DNA of 64,000 nucleotides from Mycobacterium sp. 3519A (GTDB lineage Bacteria; Actinomycetota; Actinomycetes; Mycobacteriales; Mycobacteriaceae). The translations under genes and the position numbers were made by a program. Location: the NCBI RefSeq assembly GCF_900240945.1, contig NZ_OESG01000014.1, positions 2,338,015 to 2,402,014 of the forward strand. The letters run 5' to 3'. The notes under the pieces are model-generated. The model saw nothing but the letters and a program-made list of their open reading frames with translations, was not told where the DNA came from and searched no databases. This document shows, one piece after another, positions 24,582 through 33,365 of the stretch. How positions within the stretch are numbered: the first letter of the stretch is position 1; each line of letters opens with the position of its first letter.

Positions 24582-27500
24582 CAGTACGTCACCTCCTGCG
24601 ACCGACGCCGCACCACGGTCACCTCGTCGCGCTGGTTGCCCGTCGGGCCGAGGTAGTTGAACGCGAACGCGTTCTGCGCGTAGCCGCCTGCGAGGTGGCT
24701 CGGCTTGATCAGCAGCCGGGTCAGCGAGTTGTGGATCCCGCCACGCTGCCCGGTCGTCTCGGTGAGCGGCACGTCGATGGTGCGCTCCTGCGCGTGATAG
24801 ACGAACACCACGCCCTCCGGCATCCGGTGCGACACGATGGCCCGGCACACCAGCACACCGTTGCGGTTGACGGCCTCGACCCAATCATTGTCGTGCGCTT
24901 CTATTTTGGCGGCGTCCTGCGGGCTCATCCACATCGTCGGACCGCCGCGTGACAGCGACAACATCAGCAGGTTGTCCTGATACTCCGAGTGGATCGACCA
25001 TTTCGAATGCGGGGTGAGGTAGCGGACGGCCAGTGCGATGCCCTGCTCCCCGAGGGCCGGCTCGCCGAACAGGCGTGACATGTCGAGCGGCGGCCGATAG
25101 GTGGGCAGCTGCTCGCCGAGTTCCTCGAGCCAGTCGTGGTCGACGTAGAAGTGCATCCGCCCGGTCAACGTGTGAAACGGTTTGAGCTGTTCGATGTTCA
25201 CGGTGAACGGGGCGTATCGGCGGCCACCGGTCTCGCTGCCCGACCACTCCGGGCTGGTGATCACCGGAACCGGCCTGGCCTGGGTGTCGGCGTAGGTGAT
25301 GCGGCGTTCCTCGCTGCCCTCGGCCAGGTGGGTCAAGCGCACGCCCGTGCGCTTCTCGAGTTCGGCGAAGCCCTGCACGGCCAGGCGCCCATTGGACGTC
25401 CCGGACAGCGCCAGGATGACGTCGGCCATGCTCTCGGCCGAGGTGATGGCCGGACGGCCTTGCGCGGGACCGGAATCCATCACACCGAACTTGCCTGCGA
25501 GGTAGTCGACCTCGGCGTCCGGGTGGGTGGTGACGCCTTTCGTCGTCAGGCCGAGACGTTCCACCAGCGGCCCGAGGGCGGCCCACTTGTCGGCGATCGC
25601 GGCGTAGTCACGTTCCACCACAGCCACCGGCCCCATCGTCTTACCGGGGACCGGCACGTCGCCCGTGACGCGCCAGTCGTTCTCGGTGCCGCCGGGATAG
25701 GCCATCGCCGCCGGCGTGTCGTGCAGCAGGGCGCCGACCACGACGTCCGTGCGGGTGCCGAGGTGCGTCTTGGCCAGCGTGCTGAATGCGCGCGCGATCG
25801 CGCCGAAAGCCTCGTAGTCCGACCGGGTTTCCCACGGTGGGTCGATCGCGGGGCTGAACGCGTGCACGAAGGGGTGCATGTCGGTACTGGACAGGTCGGC
25901 CTTCTCGTACCAGGTGGCCGCCGGTAGCACCACGTCGGAGAGCATGGTGGTGGACGTCATCCGGAAGTCGATGCACATCAGAAGGTCGAGCTTGCCTTCC
26001 GGGATCTCGTCGCGCCATGCGACGTCGTTGGGCCGCAACGCTTCTGGGGCAGGATCGGCCTGCAGGTTCGACGACGTACCGAGCAGGTGACGCAGGAAGT
26101 ACTCGTTGCCCTTGCTCGACGAGCCGAGCAGGTTGGCCCGCCAGACGTTCAGCACGCGCGGCCAGTTCGCCGGGTTGTCGGGATCGGTGACGGCGAGCCT
26201 CAGGCCGCCCGACGCCAATTGCCCGGCGACATAGACCGGTACTTCTTGGCCTGCGGCCTTCGCCTCGTCGGCGACGTCCAGGCTGGACCGGTCGAACTGA
26301 GGATAGAACGGGCTCCAGCCCATCGACACCGCCGAGGTGAGCACATCCATCGTGTGTTTATCGCGGAACCGGCCCCTGCCGAGCGGACTGGCCAGCGCGT
26401 CGGCGCGGTAGCCGTCGTAACGCCACTGGTCGGTGTGCGCGTACCAGTACGACGTGCCCGCCATCTGCCGCGGCGGCCGCGACCAGTCGGTGGCCATCGC
26501 CATCGTCGCCCACCCGGTGACCGGCCTGCATTTCTCCTGGCCGACATAGTGCGCCCAGCCGCCACCGTTGCGTCCCATCGAACCGGTCAGCAGCAGCAGC
26601 GCCAGCACCGCGCGGTAGGTGGCGTCGCCGTGGAACCACTGGCAGATGCCGGCGCCCATGATGATCATCGACCGGCCCCCGGATTCGTCCGCGTTGCGGG
26701 CGAACTCCTTGGCGATTCTGATGACCTGCGCCGCCGACACCCCGGTGATCGGCTCCTGCCACGCCGGGGTGTAGGGCTGACTCGCGTCGTCGTAGCCGGT
26801 GGGCCAGTCGCCGGGCAGGCCGGGTCGCCGCACGCCGTATTGGGCGAGCATCAGGTCGAACACCGTGCACACCACATGCTCGCCGACCCGGCGCACCGGC
26901 ACGCCGCGGGCGAAGGTCTCGCCGTGCCCGTCGACGGTGTCGAAGCGCGGCAGGTGGACAAGTGCGGTTTCGCCCGAACCGTCGGGGCGTGCCACGGTGA
27001 GCGCGGGCACCAGGTCCCCGAGGTCCAGATTCCACTTGCCGACGCCGTCGTCGCCGTAGCGGAAGCCAAGCGATCCGGGTGCCACCGCGACGGTATCGGT
27101 GGCGCCGTCGACGAAAACCGGTTTGAAGGCGGCGTTTTCGACGTCGTGGCCGAGGTCGGCCGCGGTGAGGTTCTTGCCTGCGACGAGCATCCCGTCGCGT
27201 TCCTCGAGTTTGATCAGGAACGGCAGGTCGGTGTAGCGGCGGACATAGTCGACGAAGAAGGGGACACGTTGGTGGACAAAGTATTCCGAGAGGACGACGT
27301 GACCCATCGCCATCGCCAGTGCGCCGTCGGTGCCCGCCGCGCACGGCATCCACTCGTCGGCGAACTTGGTGTTGTCGGCGTAGTCGGGGCTGACGGTGAC
27401 GACTTTGGTGCCGCGGTAGCGGACCTCGGCCATCCAGTGTGCGTCAGGGGTACGCGTGACGGGCACATTGGATCCCCACATGACGAGGTAGGACGCGTCC

Positions 27501-28264
27501 CACCAGTCACCGGATTCCGGTACATCCGTCTGATCCCCGAACACCTGCGGCGAGGCGACCGGCAGGTCGGCGTACCAGTCGTAGAACGACGTCATCACCC
27601 CGCCGATCAGTTCCACGAACCGCGAGCCTGCGGCGTGGCTGACCATCGACATCGCCGGAATGGGCGAGAAGCCGGCGATCCGGTCCGGACCGTAGGTCTT
27701 GATGGTGTGCACGTGTGCGGCGGCGATCATCTCGGTGGCTTCGGCCCAGCTCACCCGGACCAGTCCGCCCTTGCCGCGGGCGCGTTGGTAGCGGCGCCTG
27801 CGCTGCGGGTCGGCCTGGATGTCGGCCCACGCCTGAACCGGGTCCGCCGTCTTGGCCTTTGCCTCCCTGTACATTTCGACGAGCACGCCGCGCGCGTACG
27901 GGTGGCGAACCCGGGTGGGGGAGTAGGTGTACCAGGAGAATGCCGCGCCGCGTGGACAGCCGCGCGGTTCGTACTCCGGGCGGTCCGGGCCGACGGACGG
28001 ATAGTCGGTTTCCTGGGTTTCCCAGGTGATGATGCCGTCCTTGACGTAGATCTTCCACGAGCACGATCCGGTGCAGTTGACGCCGTGGGTGGAGCGGACC
28101 ACCTTGTCGTGGCTCCATCGGTCGCGGTAGAACACGTCGCCCTGCCGACCGCCGCGGTGGGTGACCGTTCGAAGGTCCGCCGAGTACTCGCCGGTGGTGA
28201 AGAATCGACCACTGCGCTCCAGTAGTTCCTCGACCGGGCTTCCGACCCGCGGGCCGGTGGTCAC
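24581..28264 (-). CDS. narG: Respiratory nitrate reductase alpha subunit (molybdenum catalytic)
   Basis: The 1227-residue catalytic subunit reduces nitrate to nitrite at a molybdenum-bis-MGD centre. The FS0 cluster site is complete: His60, Cys64, Cys68 and Cys103 in STHGVNCTGSCSW...RGCPRG. The active-site Asp region YLVMWGSNVPVTRTPDAH is intact, as are the conserved C-terminal cofactor-binding segments. No twin-arginine signal is visible, consistent with the cytoplasm-facing Nar type. The GTG start overlaps the narK stop by four bases. The enzyme supports anaerobic respiration and redox balance in mycobacteria. Confidence 0.97.
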
Positions 28265-29487
28265 GCCGTCGACTCTCTAGCGGCCGGCGCGGGTTCGTGC
28301 GCGTGCAGCCGAAAAGCTGTGTACCCCAACGCGACCAGTGCGGTCAGCACGAGCAACAGCAGGCCGACGGTGTAGTCGTTGTCGGCCTGGTCGTAGGTGG
28401 CGCCCATCACCAGCGGCGGGAAGTAGCCGCCCAATCCGCCTGCGGCGGCGACGATTCCGGTGACCGAACCGACCGATTTGGCGGGCGCGCGACGGGCCAC
28501 CCATGCGAACACGCCGCCCGTCCCGATGCCGAGGAAGATCGCGAGCGTGATGAACGTGGCGGCCGACCAAACGTCCGGCGGTGGTTGGAATACCGCGATG
28601 AACGCCATCAGCGCCGTACCTGCGAACGAAACCAGCACCACGTATTTGGGTGCGATCCGATCCGACAAGGCACCGCCGACCGGACGGGCGAGCACCGCCG
28701 CGAGTGCGAACGCCGCGGTGCGCGCACCCGCCTCGACCGGCGGGAACCCGTAGATCGTCTTGATGTAGGTGGGCAGGTAGTTGGCGAATGCGACGAAGCC
28801 GCCGAACACCACCGCGTAGAGGAACGACATCTCCCACGTCACCGGAAGTTTGGCCGCAGCCTTCAGTTTCGGTAACACCGGATCGGTGTTCGGTTCGAAC
28901 CGCGGCGCATTGCGCATCACCACGATGCACAGCACCGCCGTCGCCGCGAGGGCGACCGCGATGACGACGTGCGTGGTGAACAGGCCGAACCACCGGACGA
29001 ATCGCGGTGTGAAGAACGCCGACAGCGCGGTACCGACCATGCCCATCCCGAACACGCCGGTCGCGAATCCGCGCCGGGCCGGGTCGTACCAGTTGTTGGC
29101 GAACGGAATGCCGACGGCGAAGATCGTGCCCGCGATGCCGAGGAAGAAACCGAACACCACCAGCAGCGGATAGGACCCCGCCGATCCCGCGGCACCGACG
29201 GCCAGCACCGGCACGATCGACGCGAGTGATATCGCGATGAACATGACCCGACCGCCGTACCGATCGGTGAGTGCGCCGACGACCACCCTGCCGATCGAAC
29301 CGACCAGGATCGGGGTCGCGACCAAAATCGAGGCTTCGGAACTGCTCAGCGTCAGGTCGCCGGCATAGGTGGTCGACAGCGGGCCGATCATGTTCCAGGC
29401 CCAGAAGTTGATGGCTGACACCCAGGTCGCCAATGCCAGGTTCAAACTGCGCCGAGCGCTCGTGTCCGGCGGCGTCGCCGTTTTCAC
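28261..29487 (-). CDS. narK: Nitrate/nitrite transporter NarK (MFS)
   Basis: A 408-residue major-facilitator protein with about 12 helices. Nitrate signature segments are present in modified form: GIAGTIFAVGIPFANNWYDPARRGFATGVFG and the matching late helix FVAWVARRAPAKSVGSVTGIVAAAGGLGG. A GTG at 29487 was chosen because homologues start a short hydrophilic stretch before RRSLNLALATWV; no good ribosome site is visible, so the start is tentative. Being coupled to narG (four-base overlap) it most likely brings nitrate in or takes nitrite out for NarGHI. Confidence 0.92.
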   Translation of the reverse strand: MKTATPPDTSARRSLNLALATWVSAINFWAWNMIGPLSTTYAGDLTLSSSEASILVATPILVGSIGRVVVGALTDRYGGRVMFIAISLASIVPVLAVGAAGSAGSYPLLVVFGFFLGIAGTIFAVGIPFANNWYDPARRGFATGVFGMGMVGTALSAFFTPRFVRWFGLFTTHVVIAVALAATAVLCIVVMRNAPRFEPNTDPVLPKLKAAAKLPVTWEMSFLYAVVFGGFVAFANYLPTYIKTIYGFPPVEAGARTAAFALAAVLARPVGGALSDRIAPKYVVLVSFAGTALMAFIAVFQPPPDVWSAATFITLAIFLGIGTGGVFAWVARRAPAKSVGSVTGIVAAAGGLGGYFPPLVMGATYDQADNDYTVGLLLLVLTALVALGYTAFRLHAHEPAPAARESTA

Positions 29488-29567
29488 AATTGTAAGAAAA
29501 CCACGCGGATTTGACGCCGGGGTGAGTTTTACCGAAAGTGCTGCGCCGCAATACAGCCGGGTGAGAA

Positions 29568-29990
29568 TTACCGCCCCGATGCGGATTTCGGCAAACGTCG
29601 ACGCTTCGTCGGGTCGCGCTGTCCTGCCAGCGTCAAACCGAGCAGCACCATGCCGACGCCGAGGCCGAAATGCAGCCAATTGTCGGGGCCGTTCACTGGT
29701 AGCAGGCCGCTGCCCACGAGCACGCCGTGCAACCACAGCGCCAGGTACACCAGGCCGCCGCCGAGGAAATACGCCCGCGACGCCGCATACGTACGCGCCA
29801 GAGCAAACCCGACGAAACCCGACACCAGATGCAGGACGTTGTCGAGGCCCGAAACCGCAAACAAACCGAAGAGTTTGCCGTCGGTCGTCACGCCAGGAAT
29901 GAAGCCCAGCACGCCGATCACCACGAACCCGGCAGCAACCAACACCGCTGCGGCCTGCACGGCCATGTACTTAGGGGTGGTCGCGGTCAT
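29568..29990 (-). CDS. DUF4383 membrane protein
   Basis: A 140-residue protein with four hydrophobic segments. The pattern GFIPGVTTDGKLFGLFAVSGLDNVLHLV-SGFVG matches the DUF4383 family of actinobacterial membrane proteins, whose function is unknown. The ATG at 29990 has AGGAG six bases upstream. It lies 80 bases upstream of narK on the same strand and may be read with the nitrate operon; a Cys-rich peptide gene precedes it. Confidence 0.82.
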   Translation of the reverse strand: MTATTPKYMAVQAAAVLVAAGFVVIGVLGFIPGVTTDGKLFGLFAVSGLDNVLHLVSGFVGFALARTYAASRAYFLGGGLVYLALWLHGVLVGSGLLPVNGPDNWLHFGLGVGMVLLGLTLAGQRDPTKRRRLPKSASGR

Positions 29991-30037
29991 CACGTTCTCC
30001 TGCGGTTATTTACGCAGCAGAAATACCCCGGCCGACG

Positions 30038-30051
30038 CCGGGTTAACCCGG
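30038..30051. repeat. Perfect 14-bp palindrome
   Basis: CCGGGTTAACCCGG reads the same on both strands and lies between the Cys-rich peptide gene and the DUF4383 gene. With a TTAA loop it can form a five-bp hairpin, which could trim or stop transcription, or it could bind a dimeric protein close to the DUF4383 start. Confidence 0.5.
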
Positions 30052-30064
30052 GAACTCCAGGCGG

Positions 30065-30172
30065 CTACCGCCTGATGTTGCAGTTCGGCGGGTTGCCGCA
30101 GTGATGACCGCCCTCGCAGGCGTTGCAATGACAGTTGCAGCCGGAACCGGCCTTGACTTCTGGTGCTCGCAT
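30065..30172 (-). CDS. 35-residue Cys/His-rich peptide, metallothionein-like
   Basis: A short frame encodes 35 residues with six cysteines (12, 14, 16, 19, 25, 31) and three histidines (15, 23, 24). The core CNCHCNACEGGHHCGN has the CxCxCxxC spacing of metal-thiolate proteins, and nine of 20 residues from 12 to 31 could bind metal. The ATG has GAGGGG ten bases upstream. It is the first gene of a same-strand series with DUF4383, narK and narGHJI. It is not similar in sequence to the mycobacterial copper metallothionein MymT as I remember it. Binding of Zn, Cu or Fe is inferred from composition only; the frame is too short for coding statistics. Confidence 0.6.
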   Translation of the reverse strand: MRAPEVKAGSGCNCHCNACEGGHHCGNPPNCNIRR

Positions 30173-30239
30173 CGTCGATCAACCCCTCTGTCGCTCTGAC
30201 CACTCCAAAAGGTGGGAGCAGAGTTCATTCTCGCGGACG

Positions 30240-30253
30240 CATATCAACATATG
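30240..30253. promoter_or_regulatory. Possible ArsR/SmtB-like operator upstream of the Cys-rich peptide
   Basis: CATATCAACATATG is an imperfect dyad in an AT-rich patch 68 bases upstream of the peptide start. It resembles the ATA-containing dyads bound by ArsR/SmtB metal sensors. The region 30173-30296 otherwise holds no convincing gene. The assignment is tentative. Confidence 0.25.
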
Positions 30254-30296
30254 ACGAGGTGACAATGGTTCGCATCACTTTGGAAATAAAGAAAAG

Positions 30297-31082
30297 TCAG
30301 CGTGAACGGGCCAGGTCGGGATGGTCGCGCTCGTTGAACCGGCGTAGCCCTTCAAGGGTCTCGGGTGCGCCGATGGAGCGGCCGAAGCACTCGGCCTCGA
30401 TGCGCAGACCTTCGTCCAGGGGGCGGCCCAGACCGGTGCGGGCGGCCTCCAGATCGGTGCGCAACGCGGGCTGCGGCAGCTTGGCGACGGTCTCGGCCAA
30501 CGCGATTGCCCGCTGCAGGCACGTCCCCGTCGGCACGACTTCGTTGACAAGGCCGATGCGTTCGGCTTCCCGGGCGTCGATGACCCGGCCGGTGATGATC
30601 AGTTCGATCGCGCGCCGGTATCCGAGGATGCGGGTAAGCCGTTGCGTGCCACCGTCGGCCAGCCCGATGTTCCACCGGCGACAGGTCACGCCGAAGGTGG
30701 CGTGTTCGTCGGCGATGGCCATGTCGGTCCAGCAGGCCCACTCCAGGCCGCCCGCATACGCGACACCGTTGACGGCCGCGATGGTGGGCTTGTAGACGTC
30801 GGTCCACCGCGACGGGCCCAGCACGCCGTCGCCGGGACTGGCGTCGACGTCCAACTCGCCGGCACGCGCCGCCTTCAGGTCACCGCCCGCCGAGAACGCC
30901 CGCTCGCCCGCGCCGGTGAGCACGCCGACCAGGGCGTCGTCGTCGTCGCGAAACCGGCCCCAGGCATCGACCAGCTCCGAATGTGTCTGCGGCCCAATGG
31001 CGTTCATGCGCTCCGGCCGGTTGATCGTGATGACCGTGACGGGGCCGCGCTGGTCGTATTGTAGGTGTTCGTAGTCGGTCAC
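30297..31082 (-). CDS. Enoyl-CoA hydratase/isomerase family protein
   Basis: A 261-residue crotonase-fold protein. The oxyanion-hole segments RAFSAGGDLKAAR and AAVNGVAYAGGLEWACWTDMAIA are clear. The usual second catalytic Glu region is ATFGVTCRRWNIGLADGGTQRL, where the family norm is often FG-PE; the pattern here suggests a hydratase or isomerase with altered activity. The GTG start overlaps the Rieske oxygenase stop by four bases (GTGA), so the two form an operon, perhaps for breakdown of a ring compound through a CoA ester (inference). Confidence 0.88.
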   Translation of the reverse strand: MTDYEHLQYDQRGPVTVITINRPERMNAIGPQTHSELVDAWGRFRDDDDALVGVLTGAGERAFSAGGDLKAARAGELDVDASPGDGVLGPSRWTDVYKPTIAAVNGVAYAGGLEWACWTDMAIADEHATFGVTCRRWNIGLADGGTQRLTRILGYRRAIELIITGRVIDAREAERIGLVNEVVPTGTCLQRAIALAETVAKLPQPALRTDLEAARTGLGRPLDEGLRIEAECFGRSIGAPETLEGLRRFNERDHPDLARSR

Positions 31083-32242
31083 CGCGCGCCCGCCAACCGG
31101 TCGTCGAGGTTGGCGTGGAAGTGGCCGATCGCGCTCTCGTGCGTGCCGAACTCGACGAACGCGTTGGCACCTGCGTGCAGTCCGCGCTGGACGCCTTCGG
31201 ACATCTCGTTGTCCTCCACCCCGCCCTCGTTGAGCAGGTTGCGCGACCCTTCGGCGACCGAGGGGTTGGCCGACAGGTGCTCGGCCACCTCGGGGGCGAC
31301 CATGGCGTAGATGGTGACGGTCGTGTGGTCGAGGTCGACCGGGTCGATGGTGATGACCAGCATCTGATTGGGGAACGTCGCCACCATCACATTCGGGAAC
31401 AGGTGGTACACGTAGGTCACCCGGTGGTTGATCACCCATGACGATTCGGGACGCTCCCGCAGGCGTTCGATGTTGCGGAACGGGAACGTGATTCGGCTGT
31501 TGGGCCCGAACGTCTCGACGACGTTGAGGTCGTCGTACTGGAGCGGATAGAAGGTGTTCTTGTGCGTGGTGCGAATGTGGTAGCCCTCGAGGAATTGCTC
31601 GACGAGCACCTTCCAGTTCATCGCCCGCAGGGCCGGGCGAACCGCGAACAGGCGCTGCGCGGGTAGCAGCTTGTCGCGCCACGGGCTGCCGTCGGTCAGC
31701 GCCGACATCGCGGCGTCGGCGCCCCGCGCAGGCGACTGCAGCGGGCCGATGACGATGAGGCCGTCCACTTCCTGGCTGTCCACCTCCACCAGTCCGCGGC
31801 TGTTCATGTCGAGATCGGGGAAGGCGTCGGCGTGCGGCACGTGGGCGAGCGTGCCGTCGAGGCGGTAGGTCCAGCCGTGGTAGCGGCAGGTCAGGGCGTG
31901 GGCGCAGCCCGGACCCTCCACCAGGGCCATGCCGCGGTGCCGACACGAGTTGCGGAAGACGCGGGCCCGGCCGTCGCGGCCGCGGACGGCGAACAGCGGC
32001 ACCCCGAACGTGGTGCGTTCGGCGTGGTCGCCGGGATTCGGGATGACCGCCGCGGGCAGGAACACGCTCGGATGAGCGCGCAGCGTCTGCAGCTCGGCGG
32101 CGAATCTGCTTGCGCTCAGGTAATTTTCGACCGGCTCGCGCCAGGCGGCACCTTCGTCGGTGGTGCCCGCGTCGATGTGCGCGAAGATGCGGCGGACGAT
32201 CTCCACATCGTCGGCGACCGACGCCCTTGTCGGAGTGCTCAT
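31079..32242 (-). CDS. Rieske non-heme iron oxygenase, alpha-subunit type
   Basis: The 387-residue protein has a complete Rieske [2Fe-2S] site, Cys100-x-His102 and Cys119-xx-His122 (SCRHRG and CRYHGWTY), and the mononuclear-iron region NWKVLVEQFLEGYHIRTTHKNTF with two His ligands. It is the catalytic alpha subunit of an aromatic-ring hydroxylase or related demethylase. No reductase, ferredoxin or beta subunit is nearby, so it must borrow an electron supply or belong to the alpha-only type. Start ATG 32242 gives a normal length. Confidence 0.9.
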   Translation of the reverse strand: MSTPTRASVADDVEIVRRIFAHIDAGTTDEGAAWREPVENYLSASRFAAELQTLRAHPSVFLPAAVIPNPGDHAERTTFGVPLFAVRGRDGRARVFRNSCRHRGMALVEGPGCAHALTCRYHGWTYRLDGTLAHVPHADAFPDLDMNSRGLVEVDSQEVDGLIVIGPLQSPARGADAAMSALTDGSPWRDKLLPAQRLFAVRPALRAMNWKVLVEQFLEGYHIRTTHKNTFYPLQYDDLNVVETFGPNSRITFPFRNIERLRERPESSWVINHRVTYVYHLFPNVMVATFPNQMLVITIDPVDLDHTTVTIYAMVAPEVAEHLSANPSVAEGSRNLLNEGGVEDNEMSEGVQRGLHAGANAFVEFGTHESAIGHFHANLDDRLAGAR

Positions 32243-32333
32243 ACCGTGGAAGTATCACACTGTGATAATCGCGTGTCAACGATTTCGTGAGACACTCTGG
32301 TTGGATACAGCGAGTTCATGGAAAGCTGGAGCC

Positions 32334-33365
32334 ATGGCAACCGATACACCGATGCAACTGGGAATGGTGGGACTCGGGCGGATGGGCGCGAATCTGGTTC
32401 GGCGTCTGATGCGCGACGGGCATCGCTGCGTGGTCTACGACATGAACGCCGAAGCCGTCGCGGGCCTGGCAGGTGAAGGCGCCACCGGCGCGGACTCGTT
32501 GAGTGACTTCGTGCAGAAACTCGAGCAGCCGCGGGCGGTCTGGTTGATGCTGCCTGCCGCGGTGGTGGACGAGACGCTCGACCAATTGGTGGACCTGTTG
32601 TCACCCGGCGACACCGTGATCGACGGCGGTAACTCCTACTACCGCGACGACATCGTCCGCGCCAAGCGCCTGGTGGCCAAGAACATCCACTACGTGGACT
32701 GCGGAACCAGCGGCGGCGTGTGGGGACTGGAGCGCGGCTACAGCCTGATGATCGGCGGCGAGACCGAGGTCGTCGGACGACTCGACCCGATCTTCAAGAC
32801 GATCGCACCGGGCGAGGGTAGTGCCGAACCCACCCCAAACCGCACCCGCACCGACGGCACCGCCCAGAACGGGTATCTGCACTGCGGGCCAAGCGGCGCA
32901 GGGCATTTCGTCAAGATGGTACATAACGGGGTGGAGTACGGGATGATGGCCGCCATCGCCGAGGGGCTGAGCATCATCAAGCACGCCAACGCGGGAACGG
33001 TCAACCGCACGGTCGACGCGGAGACCACGCCATTGCGCGATCCGTGGGCTTACCAGTACGACATCGATGTCGCAGAAGTGGCCGAAGTGTGGCGGCGCGG
33101 ATCCGTGGTGTCCTCGTGGCTGGTGGACCTGATCGCCGACGCGATGGCGCGGTCACCGGAACTCGACGACTTCACCGGCCGCGTTTCGGATTCCGGCGAG
33201 GGCCGGTGGACGGTGCTCGCAGCGGTCGACGAGGGTGTGCCGGCACCGGTGATCACCACGTCGTTGTTCGAACGATTCCAGTCGCGACAACTCGGCGAGT
33301 TCACCGACAAGGTGCTCTCGGCGATGCGCAGCGAATTCGGCGGGCACGCCGAGAAGAAGTCATGA
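32334..33365 (+). CDS. gnd: 6-phosphogluconate dehydrogenase (decarboxylating), short form
   Basis: The 343-residue enzyme oxidises 6-phosphogluconate to ribulose 5-phosphate and CO2. It begins MQLGMVGLGRMGANLVRRL (nucleotide fold), with the active-site segments DCGTSGGVWGLERGYSLM, GPSGAGHFVKMVHNGVEYG and DSGEGRWTV. The length is that of the short GndA-like form (M. tuberculosis gnd2), not the 470-residue enzyme. ATG 32334 follows GGAG. It is coupled to zwf by a four-base overlap, forming the oxidative pentose-phosphate step. Confidence 0.95.
   Translation: MATDTPMQLGMVGLGRMGANLVRRLMRDGHRCVVYDMNAEAVAGLAGEGATGADSLSDFVQKLEQPRAVWLMLPAAVVDETLDQLVDLLSPGDTVIDGGNSYYRDDIVRAKRLVAKNIHYVDCGTSGGVWGLERGYSLMIGGETEVVGRLDPIFKTIAPGEGSAEPTPNRTRTDGTAQNGYLHCGPSGAGHFVKMVHNGVEYGMMAAIAEGLSIIKHANAGTVNRTVDAETTPLRDPWAYQYDIDVAEVAEVWRRGSVVSSWLVDLIADAMARSPELDDFTGRVSDSGEGRWTVLAAVDEGVPAPVITTSLFERFQSRQLGEFTDKVLSAMRSEFGGHAEKKS

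Noticed and set aside
26087..28225. 712-codon open frame on the plus strand opposite narG
   Set aside because: It mirrors narG in the antisense direction, has a His/Arg/Val-rich composition typical of high-G+C shadow frames and no recognisable domain.
30265..30795. Plus-strand ATG after GAGGTGACA, leading into a frame opposite the enoyl-CoA hydratase gene
   Set aside because: The ribosome-site-like sequence is attractive, but after a few codons the frame is purely antisense to the hydratase and has no domain.
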